From Tritonibacter mobilis (GTDB lineage: Bacteria > Pseudomonadota > Alphaproteobacteria > Rhodobacterales > Rhodobacteraceae), in the NCBI RefSeq assembly GCF_001681715.1, contig NZ_LNWY01000012.1:310001-374000 (forward strand): a stretch of 64,000 nt of DNA, in the 5' to 3' direction. Both the position numbers and the translations under genes were made by a program. The stretch's first letter is position 1. Each line of letters begins with the position of its first letter. Under the pieces are notes generated by a model. The model was not told the origin of the DNA, did not search any database, and saw only the letters and a program-made list of their open reading frames with translations. This document shows, one piece after another, positions 1 to 8,044 of this stretch.

Positions 1-1031
1 ACTATCACCTGCTGATCCAGCCGGGTGGTGGCAAGGACGATCCGGCGGCAGGGATCGGTACTGGCCCCTACATCCTGAAATCGGTCGAGCCCGGCGTGCG
101 CTTTGTTGCGGAAAAGAACCCCAACTACTGGGACGACTCGCTGGGTCATGCCGACACCATCGAGTTTATCGTCATCAACGACGATACCGCGCGTGTTGCT
201 GCCCTGCAGTCCGGTCAGGTGCATATGATCAACCGCGTTCCGCCGCGCACCGCACGCCTTGTGGACCGCGCCCCGACTATCGACGTGCGTGAAACCGCAG
301 GTCCGGGTCACTATGTGTTCATCGCCCATTGCGACAAAGATCCCTTTGCCAACAACGATGTGCGCATTGCGCTGAAATACGGCATCAACCGTCAGGAAAT
401 GGTCGACAAGATCCTGAACGGCTATGGCTCTATTGGTAACGACACGCCGATCAACTCGTCCTATCCGCTGTTCACTGAACTGGAGCAGCGCACCTACGAT
501 CCCGACAAGGCGAAGTTCCACATGCAGAAATCGGGCTATGACGGCTCCATTTTGCTGCGGACCTCCGATAACTCCTTCCCGGGTGCGCCGGATGCGGCTG
601 CGCTGTTCCAGCAATCGCTTTCGGCAGCGGGCATCAACCTCGAAATCAAGCGTGAGCCAAACGATGGCTACTGGTCCGAGGTCTGGAACAAACAGCCCTT
701 CTGTACCTCCTACTGGGGTGGCCGTCCGACGCAGGATTCGATGTTCTCAACCGCCTATCTGTCCACCGCAGACTGGAACGACACCCGTTTCAACAACGAG
801 CAATTCGACCAGTTGCTCTATGCGGCACGCGCAGAACTGGATGAGGCCAAGCGGACGCAGATGTATGCGGATATGTCCACCATGGTCCGCGACGAGGGTG
901 GCTTGGTCTGCCCGATGTTCAACAGCTTCATTGACGGTGTCAGCACCGAAGTGGACGGCTGGGTCGATGCCAAGACAGGCTTTGAGCTGAACAACTTCTA
1001 TGCGCCCATGAAAATGTGGGTCAAAGCCTGA
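1..1031 (+). CDS. ABC transporter substrate-binding protein, family 5 (C-terminal part)
   Basis: This is the C-terminal part of a periplasmic solute-binding protein of the peptide/opine/nickel class (SBP family 5), which captures a substrate for the permeases encoded directly downstream. The frame is open from base 3 of the window, so the start and signal peptide lie upstream. GTGPYIL near residues 20-26 of the visible part is the usual family motif. The C-terminus ends in a typical mixed region (ELNNFYAPMKMWVKA). The stop lies one base before the permease start, so the two are co-transcribed. The substrate cannot be read from sequence; oligopeptides, opines and glycosides are all possible for this family. 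Confidence 0.9.
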   Translation, partial: YHLLIQPGGGKDDPAAGIGTGPYILKSVEPGVRFVAEKNPNYWDDSLGHADTIEFIVINDDTARVAALQSGQVHMINRVPPRTARLVDRAPTIDVRETAGPGHYVFIAHCDKDPFANNDVRIALKYGINRQEMVDKILNGYGSIGNDTPINSSYPLFTELEQRTYDPDKAKFHMQKSGYDGSILLRTSDNSFPGAPDAAALFQQSLSAAGINLEIKREPNDGYWSEVWNKQPFCTSYWGGRPTQDSMFSTAYLSTADWNDTRFNNEQFDQLLYAARAELDEAKRTQMYADMSTMVRDEGGLVCPMFNSFIDGVSTEVDGWVDAKTGFELNNFYAPMKMWVKA

Positions 1032-1032
1032 T

Positions 1033-1989
1033 ATGAATCCGGTTTTAAAGCTACTGGCTCAGCGCATTGCGCTGAGCCTCTTCCTCCTGTTGATGATCTC
1101 GGCACTGATCTTTGCGGGCACCATGATCCTGCCCGGTGACGTCGCCCAGTCCATCCTCGGACAATCCGCAACCCCCGAAGCGCTCGCCAACCTGCGCGCA
1201 GATCTTGGCCTGAACGACCCTCCGCTTACTCGCTATTTTGAATGGCTTTTCGGTGCGTTACAGGGTGATCTTGGCACTGCCTTGACCTCTGGACAGGACA
1301 TCACTTCTGCGATTGGCTCGCGCCTCTCCAACACGCTGTTCCTCGCCTTCTGGGCCGCCATCATTGCGGTGCCTCTGGCCATTTTCCTCGGTCTGTTGGC
1401 GGTACGCTACAAAGATCGTTGGCCCGATAAGTTGATCTCAGGCGTCACTTTGGCGTCGATCTCCATTCCTGAATTCCTGATCGGCTACGTCCTGATGTAT
1501 CTGATCGCCGTGAAACTGCGCTGGTTTCCCTCTGTCGCCATGATCAACGACAGTATGAGCCTGTGGCAGAAGCTCAATTCCATCGCCCTGCCCGTTGCGG
1601 TGCTGACGCTTGTGGTGCTTGCCCACATGATGCGGATGACCCGTGCGGCGATCCTCAACGTGATGCAGTCCGCCTATATCGAGACCGCTGAACTGAAAGG
1701 GCTTTCGACCTTCAAGGTCATCTGGCGCCACGCCTTTCCCAACTCGGTTGCACCGATTGTGAATGTGGTGATGCTGAACCTTGCTTATCTGGTCGTCGGT
1801 GTCGTGGTGATCGAAGTGGTCTTCGTCTATCCCGGCATGGGGCAATATCTGGTGGATCATGTCTCCAAACGTGACGTGCCGGTGGTGCAGGCCTGTGGTC
1901 TGATCTTTGCCGCCGTCTATATCGGCCTCAACATGGTTGCCGATATCGTGTCGATCCTGTCGAACCCGCGTCTGAGGCATCCGAAATGA
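1033..1989 (+). CDS. ABC transporter permease, DppB/OppB type
   Basis: Inner-membrane permease of a binding-protein-dependent importer, 318 aa, the usual DppB length. It has an N-terminal transmembrane segment (about residues 10-32), a periplasmic stretch with DLGLNDPP, and a block of five further membrane helices. The cytoplasmic EAA loop that contacts the ATPase is visible as AELKGLSTFKVIWRHAFPNS around residue 220. It begins one base after the binding-protein stop and overlaps the next permease by four bases (ATGA), so it is part of one operon. Confidence 0.95.
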   Translation: MNPVLKLLAQRIALSLFLLLMISALIFAGTMILPGDVAQSILGQSATPEALANLRADLGLNDPPLTRYFEWLFGALQGDLGTALTSGQDITSAIGSRLSNTLFLAFWAAIIAVPLAIFLGLLAVRYKDRWPDKLISGVTLASISIPEFLIGYVLMYLIAVKLRWFPSVAMINDSMSLWQKLNSIALPVAVLTLVVLAHMMRMTRAAILNVMQSAYIETAELKGLSTFKVIWRHAFPNSVAPIVNVVMLNLAYLVVGVVVIEVVFVYPGMGQYLVDHVSKRDVPVVQACGLIFAAVYIGLNMVADIVSILSNPRLRHPK

Positions 1990-2801
1990 AGAATATCCCC
2001 GTATCCGCATTGATCGGGCTGTTTTTCACGGCCCTTTACTTCCTCGGCGCGATCTTTGCGCCGCTCTTGGCCCCCTATGGCATGGCCGAAGTGGTCGGTG
2101 ACGTCTGGGAACCTTCCAGCGCCGACTACTGGCTGGGCACCGACAATATCGGCCGCGATCTCCTGAGCCGCATGATCTACGGCGGGCGCACCACCATATT
2201 TATCGCCACAATGGCGACGGTGATCTCCTTCACCACCGGTGCGATCCTCGGCATATTTGCTGCGGTGTCCGGTGGTTGGGTTGACCAGCTGCTGTCGCGC
2301 TTTGTCGATCTGATCATGTCGATCCCGACGCTGATCTTTGCGCTGGTGGTGCTGTCGGTCACACCGGTGACCGTGCCCATGCTGATCCTCGTGATGGGTC
2401 TTTTGGACTCCACCCGCGTGTTCCGTCTGGCCCGCGCCGTTGCCGTCGATATCGAGGTGATGGACTATGTGGAGGCCGCCCGTCTGCGCGGCGAGAAAAC
2501 CGCATGGATCATCTTCCGCGAAATCCTGCCCAACGCGCTGTCGCCGCTGGTGGCAGAGATGGGTCTGCGCTTTATCTTCATGGTGCTCTTTGTCTCCACC
2601 CTCTCGTTCCTTGGCCTGGGCGTACAGCCCCCCGAGGCAGACTGGGGCGGCATCGTGAAGGAAAACAAGGACGGCATCGTCTATGGCATCCCCGCCGCCC
2701 TGATCCCCGCCTTCGCCATCGCAACCCTTGCGATCTCGGTGAACCTCGTGGCGGATTGGGTTCTGAACCGAACCACATCGCTGAAAGGAGGCCGGGGATG
2801 A
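1986..2801 (+). CDS. ABC transporter permease, DppC/OppC type
   Basis: Second inner-membrane permease of the importer, 271 aa. It shows the DppC-type pattern: an N-terminal helix, a short periplasmic segment with WLGTDNIGRDLLSRMIYGGR, then a five-helix core. The EAA loop reads AARLRGEKTAWIIFREILPN. The start overlaps the previous stop (ATGA), and the stop overlaps the ATPase start in the same way, so the four genes are translationally coupled. It would form the heterodimeric channel with the upstream permease. Confidence 0.95.
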   Translation: MKNIPVSALIGLFFTALYFLGAIFAPLLAPYGMAEVVGDVWEPSSADYWLGTDNIGRDLLSRMIYGGRTTIFIATMATVISFTTGAILGIFAAVSGGWVDQLLSRFVDLIMSIPTLIFALVVLSVTPVTVPMLILVMGLLDSTRVFRLARAVAVDIEVMDYVEAARLRGEKTAWIIFREILPNALSPLVAEMGLRFIFMVLFVSTLSFLGLGVQPPEADWGGIVKENKDGIVYGIPAALIPAFAIATLAISVNLVADWVLNRTTSLKGGRG

Positions 2802-4435
2802 GCGAACCACTCCTGAAGGTCCGCGACCTAAAAATTGGCGCCACGGTCTATCCGCCCGGCGAAAAACCCCATGATATCGAGATCGTGCACGGCGTCAGTT
2901 TTGATCTGATGCCCGGCAAGGTGCTCGGTCTGATCGGGGAGTCCGGCGCGGGCAAATCCACCATCGGTCTGTCGTCCATGGCTTACGGTCGGGGCGGCGT
3001 GAAGATCACCGGCGGCGAGGTTTGGGTCAACGGGCGCGATATCCTCAAATCCAAACTGAGCGACATCCGCAAACTGCGCGGTGGCGAGGTGACCTATGTG
3101 TCGCAATCCGCAGCCGCGTCGTTCAACCCGGCCAAGACCATCATGGAACAGGTGATTGAGGCCTCGGTCGAGCAGGGTAAATTTTCGCGCAAAGTGGCCG
3201 AAGATCGCGCTCGCAACCTCTTTGCCAAGCTCGGCCTGCCCGATCCCGACAACATCGGTGCTCGCTATCCGCATCAGGTCTCCGGCGGCCAGTTGCAGCG
3301 CTGCATGACAGCACTTGCGCTCTGTCCTGAACCAGATCTGGTGGTCTTTGACGAGCCCACGACGGCGCTTGATGTGACCACGCAGATCGATGTTTTGATG
3401 GCCATCAAGGAAGCGATCCGCGACACCGGCGTGGCCGCGCTTTATATCACCCACGATCTCGCGGTGGTGGCGCAGGTCTCTGATGACATCATGGTGCTGC
3501 GCCACGGCGAAACCGTGGAATACGGCACGGTCGATCAGATCATCAACAACCCACAAGAAGAGTACACGCAGGCGCTGGTTTCCGTGCGCTCCATCGAGCA
3601 TGAGGAAAAGGCCCCCACCGAGGAGCCGGTCCTGTCGGTGCGCAATATCACCGCGCGCTATCAGGGCACCAAATTCGATGTGCTGCACAATGTGAACGTG
3701 GATCTCTACCCCGGTCAGACACTGGCTGTGGTGGGCGAGTCTGGTTCGGGCAAATCGACGCTCGCGCGGGTCATCACCGGGCTGTTGCCGCCGCGCGAGG
3801 GGGAGATCTACTTCAACGGGCGCACTCTCACTCCGGACTTCAAACACCGCAGCCGCGAGGATCTGCGCGAATTGCAGATGATCTACCAGATGGCGGATGT
3901 GGCGATGAACCCACGCCAGACTGTGGGCACCATCATCGGCCGCCCGCTGGAGTTCTACTTCGGCCTCCGGGGCAGTGAAAAGCGCAAGCGGATCATCGAG
4001 TTGCTCGATGAGATTGAACTTGGCGAGAGCTTTATGGACCGCTACCCGGCAGAGCTGTCGGGCGGGCAGAAACAGCGTGTCTGTATCGCCCGCGCATTGG
4101 CGGCAAAGCCCAAGATGATCATCTGCGACGAGGTCACCTCGGCGCTTGATCCTCTGGTCGCCGATGGCATCCTGAAGCTGTTGCTCAACTTGCAAAAGAT
4201 CGAGGATGTGGCCTATCTCTTTATCACCCACGATCTGGCGACGGTGCGCGCGATTTCGGACAATATCGCGGTGATGTATAAGGGAAAGGTCCAGCGCTAC
4301 GGCGGCAAAACGCAGGTGCTGAGCCCGCCCTTTGATGATTACACCGACCTTCTGCTGAGTTCCGTACCAGAGATGAAACTGGGCTGGCTCGAAGAGGTCA
4401 TCGCCAATCGCAAGATGGAGAGCGCGGGCAACTGA
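2798..4435 (+). CDS. Fused double-domain ABC ATPase (DppD-DppF type)
   Basis: Cytoplasmic ATPase powering the importer, with both nucleotide-binding domains on one 545-aa chain instead of separate DppD and DppF proteins. Domain 1 has Walker A GESGAGKST, signature VSGGQLQRC and Walker B VVFDEPTTALD. Domain 2 has Walker A GESGSGKST, signature LSGGQKQRV and Walker B IICDEVTSALD. The chosen ATG at 2798 follows AAAGGAGG and overlaps the permease stop. The frame is open further upstream, but only antiparallel to permease coding sequence. Fused ATPases of this type are common in alphaproteobacterial peptide/opine importers. Confidence 0.93.
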   Translation: MSEPLLKVRDLKIGATVYPPGEKPHDIEIVHGVSFDLMPGKVLGLIGESGAGKSTIGLSSMAYGRGGVKITGGEVWVNGRDILKSKLSDIRKLRGGEVTYVSQSAAASFNPAKTIMEQVIEASVEQGKFSRKVAEDRARNLFAKLGLPDPDNIGARYPHQVSGGQLQRCMTALALCPEPDLVVFDEPTTALDVTTQIDVLMAIKEAIRDTGVAALYITHDLAVVAQVSDDIMVLRHGETVEYGTVDQIINNPQEEYTQALVSVRSIEHEEKAPTEEPVLSVRNITARYQGTKFDVLHNVNVDLYPGQTLAVVGESGSGKSTLARVITGLLPPREGEIYFNGRTLTPDFKHRSREDLRELQMIYQMADVAMNPRQTVGTIIGRPLEFYFGLRGSEKRKRIIELLDEIELGESFMDRYPAELSGGQKQRVCIARALAAKPKMIICDEVTSALDPLVADGILKLLLNLQKIEDVAYLFITHDLATVRAISDNIAVMYKGKVQRYGGKTQVLSPPFDDYTDLLLSSVPEMKLGWLEEVIANRKMESAGN

Positions 4436-4436
4436 T

Positions 4437-4560
4437 GCCCGCCTCCTGCCAACCGGCAGCGCCCGCTCGATGCGGGCGCAAGACAATAGAAGCCCTGTTC
4501 GGCCGCAAGGCCGGACAGCGCCCGACCCTCCCCCCAGGGAGGGCGCTGACCTGAGCACCC
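4437..4560. repeat. Serial hairpins between importer ATPase and phosphodiesterase genes
   Basis: Four inverted repeats follow the ATPase stop: CTGCC/GGCAG (4446-4459), GCGCCCGC/GCGGGCGC (4459-4479), CTGTTCGGCC/GGCCGGACAG with loop GCAA (4495-4518, one wobble), and CAGCGCCC/GGGCGCTG (4516-4548). No T tract follows, so this is not a classical intrinsic terminator. It sits between two same-direction genes and could attenuate or stabilise the upstream transcript. Confidence 0.6.
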
Positions 4561-4591
4561 ATAGATCAAACCCCAGCCCAGGACCTCTCAC

Positions 4592-5428
4592 ATGGACCGC
4601 AAACTTCTGCTCATCATCCTTGACGGCGTGCCCTACCGCAATTTCCGTCGCCTGTTTGGCAACCTCGAAGGCTGGGTTGCATCTGGCGACGCGCGCATCT
4701 GGAAACACCGCGCGGTGCTGCCCTCGATCTCCGCGAGCTGCTATGCCTCGATCCACACCGGGGTCAGCCCGCAGGAACATGGCTGCACCGGTAACGGCAA
4801 TGTCTTTCGCCTCAGCCACGACGATGTGTTCTCTCAGGTGCGCAAAGGGGGCGGCACCACGGGTGCTGTTGCGCATAGCTTCTGGTCGGAGTTCTTCAAT
4901 CGCTCCCCCTTCGATTACGTGCGCGACATTGAGTATGACGAACCTCAAAGCGCCACCATCAACCATGGCCGGTTTCACTCCATGACCGGCTATGGCCACG
5001 ACAACCAGATGACACCCTCGGATGTGGATCTGTTTGCCACGCTGACCAACCTCTGCGGTCGCTTTGATCTGAACTACGGCATGTTGCACACCTGCACGCT
5101 GGACAGCATGGGGCATCGGTTCTTTCACGAAAGCGCCGAGATGGACAAAGCCTGCTTTGTCATGGACGAGATGCTCGCGCCTTTTATTCCGCGCTGGCGC
5201 GCCATGGGCTATGAGGTGATCGTGACTGCAGACCACGGTCAGGACGACCGCGGCCACCACGGCGGACGCCATCCCCTGCAACAGGAAACTGCGCTTTATT
5301 ACTTTGGCGATGCCGAAGGTCCGGCTGAGGATGACGTGATCGACCAGCTACAGCTGGCCCCGACGATCCTCAATCGCCTGGGCGCGCCAGTTGCACAGAG
5401 CATGAAAGCTGGGGCATTCTTGCGCTGA
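4592..5428 (+). CDS. Alkaline phosphatase-superfamily phosphodiesterase / nucleotide pyrophosphatase-like protein
   Basis: Metal-dependent phosphoester hydrolase of the alkaline phosphatase superfamily, 278 aa. The N-terminal LLLIILDGVPYRNF carries the first metal-binding Asp, SCYASIHTGVSP supplies the likely nucleophile region, and TADHGQDDRGHHGG near residues 210-223 supplies the second Asp-His metal site. No signal peptide is evident, so it is probably cytoplasmic. It lies about 155 bp downstream of the importer in the same direction, which suggests it processes an imported phosphoester such as a phosphodiester or nucleotide. That link is inference. Confidence 0.8.
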   Translation: MDRKLLLIILDGVPYRNFRRLFGNLEGWVASGDARIWKHRAVLPSISASCYASIHTGVSPQEHGCTGNGNVFRLSHDDVFSQVRKGGGTTGAVAHSFWSEFFNRSPFDYVRDIEYDEPQSATINHGRFHSMTGYGHDNQMTPSDVDLFATLTNLCGRFDLNYGMLHTCTLDSMGHRFFHESAEMDKACFVMDEMLAPFIPRWRAMGYEVIVTADHGQDDRGHHGGRHPLQQETALYYFGDAEGPAEDDVIDQLQLAPTILNRLGAPVAQSMKAGAFLR

Positions 5429-5471
5429 GGTCACGCATTTCGGCCTCGCCCAGCCTTTCATGAGGTCCGAT

Positions 5472-6032
5472 ATGAAGCTCATTGTTCCCCTCCTCGCACT
5501 CGCCGCAGCCGCCCCGGCTGTGGCGGGGGATTACTGCGAGGATCTGTGGTTCACGCGAAACGCCATTATCGATCGTGCCGGATATTGCTTTGGCTCGACA
5601 TTGGGGCAGCGGCTGTTTGACAATGGTGACTGTATCGGAAAATCCGTGAGCCTCTCTGATGCGGATAAGGCCAAGGTGGCCCTTATTCAGCAACAGGAAG
5701 AAGATGCGGCCTGTCGCATCGACACCAGTCGCACAGCGCTGGATTTGCCGGATATCGCCACCCGCAGGCGGCTCATTGATCTCCCTTTGAGCCATGGGTT
5801 TGAGAGAGCCTGTATCGGCTGGCTGGGCGATCCGGTGCCCCTGCGCGCAGGACACAGCCAGAATACGAACGTCATCGGAGAAATCCTTCCCGGCGATACC
5901 ATCAGCTATGGCCACATTCCGGCAGGCGGCTGGACCTATGTCACGATCTCAAGCGGTGACTGGCAGATCAAAAGCGCGGGCTGGTATCACTTTGAGGCCT
6001 ATCAGGAAACCTGCGCGCAATACGCAGGCTAA
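5472..6032 (+). CDS. Secreted YARHG-domain protein with SH3-like C-terminus
   Basis: Small exported protein of 186 aa. The N-terminus MKLIVPLLALAAAAPAVAG is a clear signal peptide, and the ATG at 5472 is preferred over 5460 because GAGG precedes it at good spacing. Residues 22-40 (CEDLWFTRNAIIDRAGYCFG) match the YARHG pattern, with aromatic-x-R-N and R-x-G-Y-C-F. The C-terminal part, with PVPLRAGHSQNTNVIGEI then GGWTYVTI, resembles a bacterial SH3 domain. Paired cysteines suggest a periplasmic fold. The function is unknown; a wall- or envelope-associated binding role is only a guess. Confidence 0.75.
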   Translation: MKLIVPLLALAAAAPAVAGDYCEDLWFTRNAIIDRAGYCFGSTLGQRLFDNGDCIGKSVSLSDADKAKVALIQQQEEDAACRIDTSRTALDLPDIATRRRLIDLPLSHGFERACIGWLGDPVPLRAGHSQNTNVIGEILPGDTISYGHIPAGGWTYVTISSGDWQIKSAGWYHFEAYQETCAQYAG

Positions 6033-6037
6033 CGCGC

Positions 6038-6949
6038 TCATACCGCTACGGGCTTGGGCCTCCATGCGCCAAACAAGGCCGCCGCCGCGATTGCAATGAT
6101 CCCAAGCCATGACAGTGGCGTCGGCACATGGCTAAACAACAAGAGGTCAAACAGCATCGCCCAGATCAACCCCGTGTAGTCAAACACCGCCAGCGCAGAT
6201 ATCGGACTGCGCGCCACCGCCTCGGTCGAGGCAATATGCGCAAGACCGCCAAGCAGCCCCGCCCCGATCAGCAATGCCCAGACCGATGGCGTCAGCGCCA
6301 GCCAGCCAAACGGCAGCGTCGCCAGACCGATCACGCTACAGGTCAGGGCAAAGTAAAACGCAATCGCCGCCGGGGTCTCATTACGGGTCAGCGCTTTGAC
6401 ATGCACCCGCACCACCGCCATCGTCAGCGCATAGGCAAGCCCTGCCCCGATCCCCCAAAGAGCCCCCTGTCCCGGTGTCTCAAGCGCGTCCCACAAAAAA
6501 GCAACAGCACCCAGCAGCCCCAGAATCGCGCCCAAAATGACCGGAATGCTCAGACGTTCTCCGAGAAAATGCGCCGCCAGTGGCAACGTCAGAACCGGCG
6601 CGAGGTAACTCAGCGCCTGAGCATTCGCCACCGGCAACCAGATCAGGGAGGCGAATGAACATAGCATCGCAAAGGCCCCAAAAAGGCTGCGCAGGATATG
6701 CCCGCGCGGATTGCGAGTGCTGAGTTGTGCTCTAAGGCCCGCCTGCGCTCCGCGCCGAAGCGCCGCATAGATGGTAATCGGCACCAAGGCCACCGCCGAG
6801 CGCCAGAATATGATCTGTCCCAGTTCAGCCTGTTGCCCAACCGCATGGATCAGCGCTGACATTGCGGTGATCAAAAACACCGCCAATATCCTCAACCCGA
6901 ATCCATAATGTAATGAAGACGTTACCCCAGAGATCGCGGCATTGGTCAC
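6038..6949 (-). CDS. DMT-family (EamA) transporter
   Basis: Inner-membrane transporter of the drug/metabolite superfamily, 303 aa, with about ten hydrophobic helices arranged as two EamA halves. The first half starts at FGLRILAVFLITAMSALIHA and the second at LWGIGAGLAYALTMAVVRV. ANAQALSYLAPVLTLPLA is a typical inter-helix segment near the end of the first half. Such proteins export metabolites or amino acids; the substrate cannot be read. It converges on the YARHG gene with only five bases between stops. Confidence 0.88.
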   Translation of the reverse strand: MTNAAISGVTSSLHYGFGLRILAVFLITAMSALIHAVGQQAELGQIIFWRSAVALVPITIYAALRRGAQAGLRAQLSTRNPRGHILRSLFGAFAMLCSFASLIWLPVANAQALSYLAPVLTLPLAAHFLGERLSIPVILGAILGLLGAVAFLWDALETPGQGALWGIGAGLAYALTMAVVRVHVKALTRNETPAAIAFYFALTCSVIGLATLPFGWLALTPSVWALLIGAGLLGGLAHIASTEAVARSPISALAVFDYTGLIWAMLFDLLLFSHVPTPLSWLGIIAIAAAALFGAWRPKPVAV

Positions 6950-6988
6950 ATTGCAAATCCAGACCTAAAATGAATGACCCCGGAGGGC

Positions 6989-7915
6989 TTAATCCTCGTA
7001 GGGCCAGATTTCTTGGCCAAGCCCCTCAATCGCCAGCACGATCCGCTCAAAACTGTCGCGTGCGCGGCCCACGCTGTGACGGGCGCGCAGGTATCCGTGT
7101 ACCAGCCCCGCCTCATTGATCCACTCTGCCAAGCCCCCTGCGGCGTGGATTGCATCGCGATAAGCGCGGCAATCATCGCGCAGCGGGTCGCAATCGGCTG
7201 AAAACATCACCGTTGGCGGCAGCCCTGCAAAATCGCTGTCCTGCAACGGCGCATAGGTGGGGTCATTTTGCACCTCGGTGCCGCCGCTGCGAATGCCTGC
7301 ATAGAATTTGACATCCTCAAGCGTCAGCATCGGCGCCTGCGCATGTTCTCTATACGAGGGCAAAGCATGATCGCCGCCAAGCCCCGGATAGATCAGCACC
7401 TGCCCCAGAACGTCATCAATGCGGCCCCGCGCGTGCTGCGCGACACAGGCACTGAGCATGCCGCCCGCACTGTCGCCTGCCAGCACCACTCCGCCTTCAT
7501 AGGTCTTGGCAATCCATTCCAGAACCGCCCATGCGTCATCAAACTGCGCCGGGTGCTCATGTTCTGGGGCCAGCCGATAATCCACCGAGACCACGCGATA
7601 CCCGGTCTGCTCGCAAATTTCAGAACACACATCATCGTGGCTGTTGAGGTCGCCCACCACAAAACCGCCGCCATGACAGTACATCACGGTGCGGGTTGGA
7701 TCGCCTGCCTCATAGATACGCACGGAAACGGTGCCGACGATGTGCTCGCTCACCTCGACCACGGCAGAGCGCGGTTTGCGAAACGCTGCGGCCATTTTGT
7801 TATAGACCTCGCGCTGCTCATCGATGGTGAGGCCCACAGAGTCCTCCGGGTAATGCCGGCCTGTCTCCCGGATAAAGGCCCAGGTCTCTTCGTCGATCAG
7901 CTTTTCATAGTCCAT
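6989..7915 (-). CDS. Alpha/beta hydrolase, hormone-sensitive-lipase-like esterase
   Basis: Probable carboxylesterase, 308 aa. It has the HSL-family oxyanion motif HGGGFVVGD, the nucleophile elbow GDSAGG, the acid region FSADCDPLRDD and the C-terminal catalytic His in GLVHGYL. I chose the ATG at 7915 because GGTGAG precedes it; the longer frame would need a GTG further upstream. There is no signal peptide, so it is cytoplasmic. It lies downstream of the acyl-CoA synthetase in the same direction, but a strong hairpin terminator separates them, so they are probably independent units. Confidence 0.88.
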   Translation of the reverse strand: MDYEKLIDEETWAFIRETGRHYPEDSVGLTIDEQREVYNKMAAAFRKPRSAVVEVSEHIVGTVSVRIYEAGDPTRTVMYCHGGGFVVGDLNSHDDVCSEICEQTGYRVVSVDYRLAPEHEHPAQFDDAWAVLEWIAKTYEGGVVLAGDSAGGMLSACVAQHARGRIDDVLGQVLIYPGLGGDHALPSYREHAQAPMLTLEDVKFYAGIRSGGTEVQNDPTYAPLQDSDFAGLPPTVMFSADCDPLRDDCRAYRDAIHAAGGLAEWINEAGLVHGYLRARHSVGRARDSFERIVLAIEGLGQEIWPYED

Positions 7916-7988
7916 CACACTCACCGTCGCTGGTGTCACTCAGATGGAGCCTAGGACCGCAAAACCCTGTTGAAAACGGCAAAATGCA

Positions 7989-8016
7989 AAAAGCACGCCA
8001 AACGTGGCGTGCTTTT
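7989..8016 (-). terminator. Intrinsic terminator of the acyl-CoA synthetase gene
   Basis: Perfect 12-bp stem AAAAGCACGCCA / TGGCGTGCTTTT with a four-base loop. The A/T ends give a U tract on either strand. It lies 29 bp after the minus-strand stop at 8045. Confidence 0.88.
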
Positions 8017-8044
8017 CAATCTCATTAGGCTGGCTCGGTTGGGT

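Noticed and set aside
2828-5281. Very long minus-strand open frame opposite the ABC ATPase and phosphodiesterase genes
   Set aside because: The plus-strand genes have clear motifs; the minus frame is His/Arg-rich antisense of high-GC coding sequence with no family.
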